From NCBI GenBank assembly GCA_964020155.1, contig OZ026567.1, positions 2,788,930 through 2,852,929 of the forward strand: a stretch of 64,000 nucleotides of DNA, written 5' to 3'. Origin of the DNA: Chondrilla cf. caribensis. Taxonomy: Eukaryota > Porifera > Demospongiae > Chondrillida > Chondrillidae. The position numbers and the translations under genes are program-made. Under the pieces are notes generated by a model. That model was not told the origin of the DNA, searched no databases, and saw only the letters and a list, made by a program, of their open reading frames with translations. The number at the start of each line of letters is the position of its first letter. The first letter of the stretch is position 1. Below, in pieces: positions 1 through 17,848 of this stretch.

Positions 1-99
1 TCTTCATTCATATTAATTAATAATACTACAATTATAATATCATTATATTATGTATTATAATGTGAAATAAAATATATTGGTCGGAGTGATAACATGCAT

Positions 100-490
100 A
101 AAAAATCTGAACAGTTTTGAACTTCCAGCAAACATTGAACAAATTCCCTCACACATCCCTTAAAACCTCCACATTCATCATCTCCAAAGTAATACCATCT
201 CCATCTGGTGACTTCCTTTTCTTAGCCTTACTCAATGCCCACATCACCTCATCTCCAGTAAATTCCTCCTCCAATCCTAGGCTGATATTACACTGTTCAC
301 CCTGAGTTACTTCACTACATACACTAGCTTCCGAACAACCACCCAACGATTCTCTTGTAATACCTCCTTAAAGTGTTCACTCCAGACTTTTACAGCCTCT
401 TCACCAGATTGTACTACACCATTGCTGTCACAAACTTTACCAAGACACTCAGCTGACCTATCCACATTAGCAAGGCCCAGATTTGTATAT
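100..490 (-). mobile_element. Relic of a non-LTR (LINE, RTE/CR1-like) retrotransposon, reverse transcriptase region
   Basis: Read on the minus strand, one frame (about 480 to 340) carries a stretch like the region before LINE reverse transcriptases (GEEAVKVWSEHFKEVL). A second frame (about 346 to 150) carries EEFTGDEVMWALSKAKKRKSPDGDGI, the typical start of a LINE RT domain (an alternating 'A L x K x K x x K S P D G D G I' block). After a stop codon near 150 the same frame continues with GNLFNVCWKFKTV, which resembles the next RT block (L L N L F N x C W). The frame change and the stop show it is dead. No 5' or 3' end can be defined. Family assignment (RTE versus CR1) is uncertain; the RT origin is fairly sure. 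Confidence 0.7.
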
Positions 491-1851
491 ATATACATAT
501 ATATATATAAATCACAGTGTTTTAAATGGGACATCATTCATTTATATGCGCACAGGATTCTTGGTTACCAAATGAATTGCAAGTATGTGTATGGGGGGGG
601 CAGCCCATGGGTTTTCAGTTTCCATTTTTGAGTCACGAGTTTTCAAGAGATTTATGAATCATAATATAACAGTCAAACCTCTGCACAACATCACTTTTCA
701 CAAGTCTCTCAATAACAACATGTATCATTGGCACAGATGTATCCACATACAGTATTGTGGAAGCCTAGTCTACATTTGGCCAAATGGTCTATTATAATCC
801 AATGGAATGAAAAAATATAATATTGCATTGGTTACAAGAGCACACTGGTTATATATAATGACAGGTGATACTGTGAAGAGGTGATAGTGTACACTCAGTC
901 TTCTATATTCTATTGTTAGGGTAAAGTGCATAGCTTAGAATAGCAGAGCTTTGATAAATAGCCTTGAACATTCATAGCGACGAGCTATTGATACACCTAA
1001 TGTTATCATTGTGCTCATAAATAGGCAATTTGATATCCAAAGACACCAGTACATAGCTCAATAGTAGCTACAGCAAAGCCTCGATGCTCCAGCATGTTAA
1101 AAAGCAGAGGTTGACAAAGTTACATATTGCACTGTTTGTAATGATGATAGTGTCTTTGAATCTGGCAAGATTCCAGAGGTGTTCAGTGTTGGATGTTCCC
1201 CTGTGTGTCTAAAGAAGCACATGTACATTCGAAGCTACCCACTTCTGCCCAACATTCATCTGACTCTATATTACTACAATGCAATGCAGTTATCAATTGC
1301 AATTTTTTCAGATTTTTTTCAGACAAATATGAGCAGGAAGGACCTTAACATCCAAACAACCTTGCATAATGGGTACCAAAAAATAGCTTATGGGTATCTT
1401 TCCCCGGGAAAATGGAATGTCCTTGGTACCAGGGACTATTTACATAGGTTTTTGAAGCCCACAAGCACACATTACTTGGAGTAGTGATGAGTCGTGCACA
1501 ATCCACATGGGAAACTAATATCCATTATCTGTAAACAAGAGACCTACACTCGGTGTCATCCGTGGCTGGCTCATATTCTTTGTCTTCGCTGTCTTCGTCT
1601 GAATCATCCACATCATATTTTACTCACTGACAGTATGTCAACAACTGTACTGTTAGATGCAGTTAGCTTTATCCTCCACCCACTTTATGAACTAGACATG
1701 ATCCAAACTGTTGACCAGAAGCAGACATGAGCAACAATAATTAATACGTCGTTTTAAAAAAATAACAATATTGTATGAACATGTATTAAAGCAAGAAGCC
1801 GCCAGGCGATAAACAAAATGGCGACCAATATTGATTAATTTTATTGATTTT
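491..1851. other. Intergenic, no gene seen
   Basis: Only short open frames without recognisable motifs or splice-linked continuity. Around 670-800 there is a degraded sequence resembling the small TIR elements described elsewhere in the window (a 'cagtcaaacctctgcacaac' edge), too decayed to delimit. Confidence 0.5.
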
Positions 1852-2017
1852 CAGTGGAACCCTTCTGTTACAAACCTCTGAATTGCGGAAATCTCCATAA
1901 TAAGGACACTATTACGTGTACCAGTATAGTACTGTGGTGTATGTTCTGAATCGAGGACACCTCTGTATCAAGGACATAAAAATGTCCCAAAGTGTCCATA
2001 ATAGATCCATTCCACTG
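1852..2017 (+). mobile_element. Pogo/Tigger-like MITE, copy 1 (degraded)
   Basis: Starts CAGTGGAACCCTTCTGTTAC and ends in the near-complement TAATAGATCCATTCCACTG. The interior matches the copies at 26004-26176 and, in reverse, 58681-58854 (shared stretches such as CAAACCTCTGAA and AAAGTGTCC). There is no coding capacity. The left TA target-site duplication is lost, so this copy looks older than the others. Confidence 0.7.
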
Positions 2018-3182
2018 TAGAACATTTATGCATTGTAATGAATAAGGTAAGAGATAACATACACTTGTAAGTTTGCTGGTTGTATCAGATTATCAAACTA
2101 CATACTATATAGAGTATAATATGATGATTGTTCACACTGTAGTATAATGGCCACAGTGGTAGTGAAATGTTACATCCATTAAGTGTGCCGTGTTTTAGAG
2201 CCAAACCAGTCTGGAAACTGGGAATTGTACATAAGTTGTAGGAGTACAGTAGAAAAATGAACGCTGTCAATAATACAAGTTGCAGTGTGTCCTCGATATG
2301 TACTTATGTGCAACAACTGGCTATCAGGTAGGTCGACCAGTTTAACTCTATTTACCACCTGTGTGAGATCCTATTTTAATACTGCATACATGTACATTAT
2401 ACTATTGCAAGTGGTTTACTTTAAATAAATTAATTTTCCACATTGTTATTGTCATTGTTGTATCATGTCATGTTATCATTATTGTACATTGTGATATTTC
2501 TTGTTGACAATGTCTGTTTGTTTTGTTATTACATTCTTCTGTATGTTATGTCTACTACGTATGTTATGTTACAATCATTATGTTTAACTTATCTTAAGTT
2601 GTAAATTCACCTATCTTTTGCATCAGTGTCATTTTTATAACTTCATTCTATTTCAACTGGGAGCCTTAATAGTAGCCCACTGGGCCAGTGGCCTCTCCAG
2701 TATAATGATACCATACCATACCATACCGTAGGGACAAATGGCACTACGACAAAAATTGGTAGCTAAAAACCAAAATTTGGTTCTATCCCGAATAATCACC
2801 CTTACTATGATCATTTATAGAAGGTTTTAAAAGTACTTTGGTAGATTTCCCCAAATACAGCGCTCATTAATCGCACAATTTCCAACCAGCAAGCTTACAA
2901 TAGCATGGCTTATCACTTATCCTTATTCTTATTCAGTGTCCTCCGGCGCTCTCACTTCTTCTAAAGAGGGTTTATGCGCTTTAGGAGTATGTCAAGTACT
3001 TTCGATGACTCCGTCTTCTGTACATTTAACAATTCAACTTCAAGGGGGGTTGAGTTCGTCATAGTTCGTTGCCATTTTGTTTGTGCCGAAGAGATTTAAT
3101 AACAACAGGCACGAATTCGCACGTATTCTTCTAGTAGTCACGAGATCGCTGGGAGGATTGCTGCTCGTAACAAGAGGACATC
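2018..3182. other. Intergenic / 5' flank of first protease gene
   Basis: No gene seen. A short run of CCATA units at about 2706-2727 ends a segment (about 2640-2730) that may be the 3' tail of an old retroelement. The last 150 bases before the ATG are less AT-rich and include no clear TATA box. Confidence 0.4.
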
Positions 3183-8470
<5,288 letters not shown>

Positions 8471-8632
8471 TCCTGCTGGAAACATTGCAAGGAGTTACTA
8501 AAGGTTAATTTAACACGATAGCTATGTATGTAGCTGAGAGTTGTTACTATTGTTACAGTAGCTTGATTATTATTAGGATATTATAATAATATGTATACAT
8601 AGGATTTTATGTTTTGTAATTATGGTCCATTC

Positions 8633-8638
8633 AATAAA
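8633..8638 (+). terminator. Polyadenylation signal of protease copy 1
   Basis: AATAAA 163 bases after the stop codon, in an AT-rich 3' flank. Confidence 0.65.
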
Positions 8639-8639
8639 G

Positions 8640-10219
8640 TATGTACAATATTAAATTTGACTGTAACAGTTACAAATTATCTTACAATCACATTCACTCA
8701 ATACTGCCCCTGAGTATCACTCAATATGGATTTATTTCCACGTGTGATGATGCATTTCAAGTTTCATTCCGGCCATACAACAAGTCGGCATGTACAGCTA
8801 TGTATATATATGTTATATAATATTGATTTGTAATTTATAATGGTGGTGGTATATACATGTATTACGATATTTTATTTATATTAGTGATCAAGCATCATGG
8901 TATGTTTCATTTACAGCTAGACAAATCAAGGGGATTACAAAGGAACACTCTACCTAGTTAAATGAATGAATAACGAATACTTATGCATGTGGACAAAGAA
9001 TAGGTCTGACTGTAAGAAATTAATAACATTTAAATATTTATAGCTGATTGAGAGACATGGGGCAAAACATTGATTTTTGGTAAGCATTGAACTAAAATTG
9101 CATTAGATAATATTATACATTTTTATAGTACATTCACAGAAATAGATGTAATCTATTTGAAGTAATCCCAATGAATTGTCATAATATTATGCTATAAAAT
9201 AGATAAAATAAATAGTGCTGCATTTTTGCCATTGCTTGGCAGTTGTAACCCACTTTTATATTACGTTGCATACCAGGATGTTGATCATGTGATCCACCAT
9301 TGCCCCACCCCTCATCATTGACACTAATCAGCTCCACCCCCCAGCCCAGCCAATAATCACTGGAGGTGCACTCTCCTTGAAGTTGAATTGGTATGTACTG
9401 AGAGTTGTGTCTCATGACTATCTATATTGCAATAGTACTAGTCTAAGGATGTTACCGCGCATTTATTAGCCCGGTGCATGGATCCAGTTAAAAAAATAAT
9501 GACCATTACATGACCATCACATCATATGGACAGAGAGTCGGGACAGATCACAAATGGGTTGGGCTACATACTGGGCTGAACCCAGTTTGTGGGGGTGGAT
9601 TGCTCAGGTCAGCCTACTTGTGTATGGTGGTATAAGAGAAAGTGAAGGAATTTATTTGGTTTGGTTCTTATCTTGTATTCTGCAGAACAGTCATCTTTGT
9701 TCACAATGTGTTCACTTGAGCAATTCCAAAGGAATTACTAAGTTAAACATGAGTGATAAGAAGTCTTTGTTCTACATGTATATACTGTATAATAAACATA
9801 GGAGGAGGGAGAAATATAAAATGTTCATGAAAGAACAAGACAGCACAATTGAATTAAGGATTGCTCTAGTACTACAGTAAACATTAGGGGACCCACTGGT
9901 ATGGTGGTATTCCGTTGCCTGAATAGCAGTATGTTATATGCATTGGAATGCAATATTATTATGATTGGTATGGGCCAATGAACTCTATCTCCAGTGTGAA
10001 CAGCTGACCGGAAGCTGGTTCAGTACTAATGCTAACTACTTGTGGTTTTCCTACCTAGAGTAGCCCAGTATACATGTGGTTTTAATGCTATTCAATTTGA
10101 TATAAAGTGTTTCCTAACTGGATTTAATAGCACACATGCAAAGACGCACACATTCTATCATAATAATTTGTCATTGAGTCAATTGGACAGTTGGCTGCAC
10201 CTATCAGCAAAATACCATC
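8640..10219. other. Spacer between protease copies 1 and 2
   Basis: No gene seen. The last part is the presumed promoter of copy 2, with a possible TATAAAG at 10101-10107, about 115 bases before the ATG. Confidence 0.5.
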
Positions 10220-13200
10220 ATGAAGGCTCCATGTCTTGCTCTCGCTCTTCTCCTCTGCGTGACAGGTGGACAGTTTGGTATGTTGGTTCAATCATGGTTC
10301 AATCACCTGGTCGTGTGGCCACTCTTGACCTTCTTACTGCTGTATAGTTACGAGTTATCTTCTATGTTGATATTGTTAACCTGGAGCCTATGAACACTAT
10401 ATCACGTAGATGGACACAATAATAGCAGGATGGATATGGGCTATAGCTCAGATTTTGAATGTATCATTAATGCTGGGTAATTTCAGACAATCTGAGTTTA
10501 ATTCATTCCTGTAATATGTATTTCTCGGGAATAATTCCTGCTTATCCTCGATATCTGCTGTAGCTCAGACATAGTAGGGTATACCCACAGATCCTCCATA
10601 GTTCCATATTGTGTCCTACTAATAGTATAGGTGTGCTACTCTATACATGTTGAAAGATACAGCAAAACTTCTCAATTTGTCTGAATTGTGATGTCAGGAA
10701 GTAGACACCTTTAGGCTATACCTGCATTATCCATAACAGGCATTTGTGCAGATACAAGTATCGGAAATTCCTACTATATATAGACTGATTATTATGGCAT
10801 GAATGGATGATCTAACAGTCACATCCACTGGCGGAAAACCACTCATGTACGCTCTTTACAGATAGGAATATATTATTATGCCCTTTTTGTGTATTGATCT
10901 TGACAACCAGCCATGGAGCTGCAATTCTGAAAGAGGATTACTATTCATAAAAGTCATCTACATTGACACAAATATCGGAATTTCCTAGTTTCAGTTCATA
11001 GTAATAGCATGTATGGATGATCTCGTACCTCGTCTTCATGCTCCCGTCTGGTAGACAATTGAATCCATTGTACAGATAACAATGTACAGAGGGAAATTCT
11101 TACTGGTGTTGAATTTTGTTTGCTTTTCAGTTGGACTCCATATTTAGAAAATTAGAAAAATGTACTAGTCCAGCAATCTAGAATTAATGTCCCTAACAGT
11201 ATTCCAGGGTAGAGAAGAAAATTATGATACAATGTATTGCTTCCAAAGTTATGAATTAATTCCGCAAAATGGATGTTTTTGAGCAAAGTTTCAAATTCAT
11301 CTGTACAAAAATTTCCCACCTTTGTATTCTATACCGAAATATTTTTATTCAGCACCACTGCTTCACAGGGATGCCAAGGAAGTCATTCCCGGAGAGTACA
11401 TTGTACAGCTGAGTGAATATGCTGATCGTAAGTGTTCACCTGTACCTAACTACACAGCGCTAGCATGTCTGTTTTATAGCTGATCTGTATACTATGTAGT
11501 ACTGTGGGATTCAACCACCACATAGATATAATTATTATGAAAGTGCATTTTCCATCCAAATTGTGGTGTTGTCTGTATTTTCCGATACTATGTGCACTAT
11601 GGACAAACTCAACTCATAATTGTATTCAAAAGTTATGGTGGTCACATTTCTAACGTTTTCAGTATAAGTAAATACTATAAGTAAATATGATGTAAATAAT
11701 GTGTTAAATATTATAACAAAGTAAACAATGCCATAATAGTGAATGTATATATGAAAATGTGGTTTTTGGAATCACTATTAGTGGAGTGTGCGTGTGATTT
11801 AAAATTAATTACCTTTTATCGACACAGGAGTGAACTTTTATGTGCTAAATGTAGTGATAATGTTATTATACATAATGAGGTTCTTTTGGACTGTATTGTC
11901 TGTACGTGGGGTATTGCGTCTGTGTGATTTAAACTGGCTCTTGTTAATACTACAGTGGACAAACATCTTAAAACTGTTGAATATCTCCGTTTCACCATTG
12001 ACAATGGAACTCAAGTCATGCACACGTACTCTATTGGGAAAGCGTTCATAGGATACAGCATCAAGTGTGGTGACAAGTGAGGATCAGAACTATGGGACTC
12101 TGAACCTGGTTTATGTACTGTATGACCGTTGGTATATTTCCTCTTAGAATGCTGGCTGCTATTCTTGCTATGGAAGGCGTGGCTCATGTAGAGCCCAACC
12201 AGGTGTGTGTGGAGTTAATAGCTGTAAAGTTAGCTACAGGTTCCAGCTTTGTGGGTTTGATCGTTTGAGAGCAATTTAAAATACTGACACATCAGTTCAG
12301 CTCTCTTAAGTTATTGAATTAATTTTAAATTGACAATATCTGCATTTCTTGTTGTTCACTTTTTTTCTCTACATGTTCTAATTGTTAAGGTTTACAGAGC
12401 CAATCAAGGAGATTGTACTCTTCAAACTGAAGCTACTTGGGTGAGTGGTCGATGTCTGCTTTTGGTTTCATAACGGTTCATAAGCTGCTTTACTGAGAGT
12501 GAGACACTCTACCTGGTCTCAGTTTGAAATATCGTCAAGTGTTAATTTGCTACTCCATACAGGGTATTGTGCGTACTACCTATCGAAATCGTCCCACTGT
12601 TGAGGACTACAGTTATTCATCAGACTCTGGAGAAGGAGTAGATGTGTACATAGTGGATACGTGAGTGTATAGGACAATATTGAATTATGTAGTGTACACT
12701 AGTAATGAATGGTATGCTCTCTCTGTCATCTTGTACAGTGGAATAGAGATTACTCATCCTGACTTTGGAGGACGAGCAATATGGGTATGTTGATTGATGG
12801 AGTGCATGTGCATACACTGATCAAGGCATAGGACACTTTGCTATTATTCTTGATGTACGTACATTTGATGTGTGTAACTGGATATGAATATCAAAAGAAA
12901 ATTGATACTACCCTTAAGCTTTGTGATATTTTGTTTGATTGATTTTATGTGTTTGTAGGGAGCAGATTTTGTGGACCGTCCATCCCCACGTACTGACTTG
13001 AACGGTCACGGGACTCACGTAGCTGGTACTGTGATGTCCAATACTTTCGGATTGGCCAGAAAGGCCACTGCTATTGCTGTTCGTGTTCTTGATGAGAACG
13101 GTTCTAGTACAACTGCCATAGTAATTAGAGGTATTGTCTATGTAGCACAGCAACACAGCATTGGGAAGAAGTCAATCATGAAGTGAGCATTACAATATGT

Positions 13201-16111
13201 TCAATGACGATATGAGCTGTTGGACTATTGTTGAACACATCTATGGTATTATCACACTGATAATCACAGTTCTTTTTCACTAATATATTATTCATCTGTA
13301 CAACGTTTCACCCATCACGGGCTTCATCAGGTACAAAATGTTAACAATGTTAATAGATTGGCAGATGACAGTTCACCTTATGACTACAGTGAACTGTCAT
13401 CTGCCAATCTATTGGCCACTTCTTGTGACCAATGGATTGGCCATTAGCTTTAGCCAATAACTAATGTTTCTTAGTGTAGGTCATTTTTGTACTGCTGAAG
13501 CCCATGAAGGGTGAAACGTTGTACAGTTGAATAATTTGTGAGGAAGAACTGTTGATTATTGGTGTGATAATACCATAGACGTGTTCAACAATAAACCAAC
13601 AACTTATATATCGTTAACAACAACATGTCTAACACTTCCATGTATTCATGTTTAATGACATTTAAATAGAACAAGTGAACCCAATCAACACTGGTCACTG
13701 TTAACATTATAAATCAATGGCTACTTTCGATAGAGCTATATTTGTGAATTGATTAATAAGCTCTTTTAATCAATTTACATAGTATGTCTATTGGAGGTGG
13801 CTTTTCATTTGCTATGAATCATGCAGTTGCTGGTGCAGATAGTATGGTGAGTGACAACTCTTTGTTCATAACATAATAGATGCATGCATATCTGTTTGCA
13901 TGTGGCATTTAATATCATGTTGGAATTCCCATATCTAGTAAACTCTCCATGTCTTATATATATATATATATATTATTGGACTTCCAAAGATGATTTATTA
14001 CTGAAACAAAAGTTTGCAGTTTTATTAGGTAGCATTCTTCTGCACAAAAGATAAGAAACTATAATTTTTAAATAGGCTAGGTTGATAGTATATAAAGGTA
14101 GATTGAAATTATAAGGATCCCCATTTATTTTCAACGAGAGGTCCAACACAATTTTAATTCCCACATGCAAACAGATACATATCAGCTGATGTCCCTTTGA
14201 GAAGTAAGGAATATCAGCCAATAACTACCAGACTACGTATATGTAATGGATATGTAATCCTTAATTTGTTTGCTGTCCTCAGGCCTATGTTACCCAATCT
14301 GCTAATTCCTGTCATCCTATGCAGGGTATTATTGTGGTAGTAGCTGCTGGTAATATTGCTGTGGATGCCTGTAATGTTTCACCTGCTTCCGCTAAAGAGG
14401 CAGTCACTGTGGGCGCAACGGACAGTGCTGATCAATTTGCCTATTTTTCCAACTATGGATCTTGTGTAAAAGTCTCTGGACCTGTAAGTTCAACATCATA
14501 GTTAGAGCTTGCATGTAATATTCTTGTGATCAATAAGAATTAAAATGCATTACATAACAAGTGTACGTAATTGAGACTTACTCATAGACGTGCTCTCTGC
14601 AATATAGGTTAAAGCCTATAAGAATTAACGGACATGCAGTGTTTAGTGTTGAATTGTGGACAATGATGCATATGATTAGTACGTTCTCAATATGGTAAAA
14701 CACTACAGTTTCTCTGTGCTTGGAAATACAGTTTCATCAATTTTGTGACATCCATGGAAACAAGAAACACAAAATTGAGGAAGATGTATTTAAAAATTCT
14801 ACATACAAGAAGCCAAAAGGCATACATGAGGCTAACCACATACAAGACAATCTGGTCTCATACTATATTATACATATGATGTGTCTGGGTGGAAATATTC
14901 TTGTCTTTAACTCCAGCATAACAGAATACTGTGGATAATGTACTGTACAGTACTGTGTTCATTTAGCTGTTGTACGTACACATTTTAGGTCATTTTCAAT
15001 ATTTTTGGTTCACTTTATATTTTCTCATTGTACGTAACTCTTTGCAGGGAGTGGACATTACTTCAACTTGGATTAATCACAGTTTTTCAACTATTTCTGG
15101 AACCTCCATGGCCTCTCCACATGTGGCAGGTGTATTTGCCAAGTACTGGTCTAAAAATGGAACTATTGACCATGAAGTGTTGAAGAACAAGGTCCTTGCA
15201 GAGTAAGAAACTTTATTAAAATTATACGTTTTGAGATAATGTCACTATAATATATAAATTATTGTCCTTACATAATCGGTACCAGCAGAATACACTGCAC
15301 GCATGCAAACTCTCTCCTTTCAATTATTCACATGACTATAATAATTGATCATACCAAACATGTTTGATCATGATCACAATATTATTGTATCGAATAGGGA
15401 TTTTGGACTGGGATGTTTCCAACTGTTGAAATGCAGTCTGATGAAGAGAGTTCTCTATCTGAATGAAGAGCTCTCTCCACCATACTCCTTTTCTCAAGGC
15501 TCCCGAAACCAGTGGATATTATTATATCCTGCATACTTCAATTCAATTCTGTTTCAAAACTTAATCATTGAAAACTTAAGTTATTCCTTCTTCTCATAAG
15601 TGGATAATGCAACAGTTTATCACGAATAGGTAAAATTATATCATAAGCTTGTGGATGTGATTTTAAAATCTGATATTCATGTGCACAGTAATCATGGTCA
15701 TAATGTGCTTGCTCAAATTCTGGGATGTATACTATTAGACTAAACAGCATTGAGTCACAATAATGTAGTCATGTCACATGATATTGTATAGTATACTGTG
15801 AAATATCCAAACTAAAAGCTCCGACTGAGCTAGGGCTATAAGAAATGTGCACATCATGCACTATCGGCAAAGTCACTGTTCTATGTTCAGCTGGCATGTG
15901 TACAAAGCTATCCAATGATATATACATTAATTCAAAATACAACATTATCGCAATTGCAGTAATGATAAATTGGATATTGTTATATTAAATTTACTCAGCC
16001 TGCTCTTAAACGTATTATTACTATATTTTCTACAGGGCTACCCCAAACAAGATAAAAGGTCTGCCTACCAGTAACACCCCTGATTTGCTTGTTTTCAAGG
16101 ACTGTATATAA
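10220..16111 (+). CDS. Secreted subtilisin-like (proteinase K type, S8) serine protease, copy 2; catalytic set complete
   Basis: Twelve exons mirror copy 1: 10220-10277, 11353-11427, 11956-12076, 12148-12202, 12390-12440, 12563-12660, 12739-12784, 12959-13182, 13793-13856, 14325-14483, 15048-15202, 16036-16111. They join in frame to 393 residues. A signal peptide (MKAPCLALALLLCVTGG) is followed by an I9 propeptide almost identical to copy 1. The S8 domain has Asp152 (IVDTGIEITHPDF), His185 (NGHGTHVAGT), oxyanion Asn274 (VVVAAGNIAVD) and Ser337 ([13 protein letters not shown]). Intron positions and phases are the same in both copies, so they arose by tandem duplication. Function expected: extracellular or endolysosomal endopeptidase activated by propeptide removal; the substrate is unknown. 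The last exon ends FKDCI before TAA, parallel to FKDCA in copy 1. A likely poly(A) signal AATAAA lies at 16350. Confidence 0.94.
13226..13593. mobile_element. Foldback (nested inverted-repeat) element in intron 8 of protease copy 2
   Basis: Outer arms of about 100 bp (13226-13330 and 13492-13593) are near-perfect complements: TATTGTTGAACAC at one end, GTGTTCAACAATA at the other. Inside is a second 24-bp inverted pair (13353-13376 and 13389-13412) separated by 12 bases. There is no coding capacity. Intron 8 of copy 1 is only 72 nt and lacks it, so the insertion is later than the gene duplication. Confidence 0.85.
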
Positions 16112-17848
16112 TCCTCTGTTTGTTGGAAGCATTGCAAAAAGTCATAGTACTAAGACTCAACATAACATGTAGCTTGAAGCTGCTACTTTTGTATCTTTAA
16201 ATGGAATATCTTGATTATAGGCCCCATGCACATATGTATATACATATTATAATAATTTTGATCATTATAACAATAATTGCAATAATTCTACATCTTATAC
16301 CTTGTTATATCACAAGTTAACTTTATATTAACATTATATAATCGCCTGTAATAAACGCCTGCCCCAAGTTGGCACCAGGACTTGCACAAACAACACTTCT
16401 TACTTCGTATAGAAAGTATTTTATATTTGTATTTCTATATCAAATTTTATTTATATTATTATGATTGTATATACTCTGTAATACCTCTGCCATACATATG
16501 CCATTTTGTTATATATTGTATTATTTATAGTACCTGGTTGATGTATGTATATTTTAATATAGATGCATGGGTGCAAATAAAAGTCTATATATGTCTGTCT
16601 ATATATGAATATATGTCCACTCATTCATGTGGTTGAAATGTACAGTGTGTGTAGTATACATGTAGCTATACATATGTGCATTTGGTACATCAGTTTTAGG
16701 AAGAATCAATTTCTTGCATTTCCTTCCTGGAGGTGATATAACTAACATATATCCTGGTTAGCCGGTTGCTAACCACAGGATCTATTAACTGTACAGTTTA
16801 GATTGGCTCTATACTCACAGATACTCCACTAGTATGCAGTGTACCATCTGCTGAGTGAGACTGGCTGATGTCTCAGTAGACTTGTGCAAGTATGCCTATA
16901 TAAAGATGCACTGGATGCCTTGTAAGGCAGCCTCAATGGTTGAATCACTTCCCCCGCATAAATAGTAATGACTGAACGAATAAAGGACACAAGGAACGAA
17001 CAATATCTACTGACAGATGATGATTTTAAATTGATGCAATCACAGAGACATACATTGAAAGATGTATAGTTAAAAAATAACTTTCAATTGCAGAACAACA
17101 AATAGCAGGTGTTGCCGTGTTGAACTCTCAGTCTCTGGTGCGTTGGGTGTGAGAAGCCCATCTAACCCGCCATGTTACCAGCGTGTTGATCATGTGATCG
17201 ACCCCAATCGTACTCCTCCGTCGAATATGGCTGACCAAGAAAGGAAAATTGGTTTGTTCATTGAATTGTACCCTACGCTTAGCCTTATAATAGTAGCAGA
17301 GTGTATTCGTGGGTTACGTACCTGATCCTCACTGTGTATCCTATGGTTTCCATATCAAATTCATACCTGCTGATTGTTTTGGTCCAATGTCCACTCATTC
17401 ATGTACCCTTGTATGGGAGATCAATGGTAGACTAGAACTGTTGATACAAGCTCACGTCTGTGTTATCTCCACAGGTACCTAGAGATTGAGTGTATAAACG
17501 TAAAATGTCCATTCCAGTTATCCAGGCAATCCAAGTTAACCTAAATTACCCTATGGGGTGCCTGCGTGTGTTGACCCACTATGAAGGTGTATACAATTCC
17601 TTGGTTGTCTGTTCTATCATGGATGCTCTATGGTGTACATATACTGTATTTTTGTGGCCACATAGTATAAAGTACACAACATGACCATATATTTAGTATG
17701 GAGTATACTGTGTGTTATGTAGAGTGTTTTTGCTCGGTTGTGTTACATGGAGTGTGTTGATTAGTTGTGTTATGTGGAGTGTATTGGTATCATGACATTC
17801 ATCACACTCACTTCCTCATGGGATGAATGACAGACACCAAGAAGCAAC
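16112..17848. other. Intergenic between protease copy 2 and the third paralogue
   Basis: No gene supported. AATAAA at 16350-16355 probably serves copy 2. A short open frame at 17227-17323 (starts MADQERKIGLFIELYP) in a locally GC-richer stretch was considered, but no splice continuation keeps it open. Confidence 0.45.

Noticed and set aside
17227..17323. A 32-residue frame starting MADQERKIGLF as a first exon
   Set aside because: No donor/acceptor pair nearby continues the frame; the next plausible acceptor leads straight to a stop.
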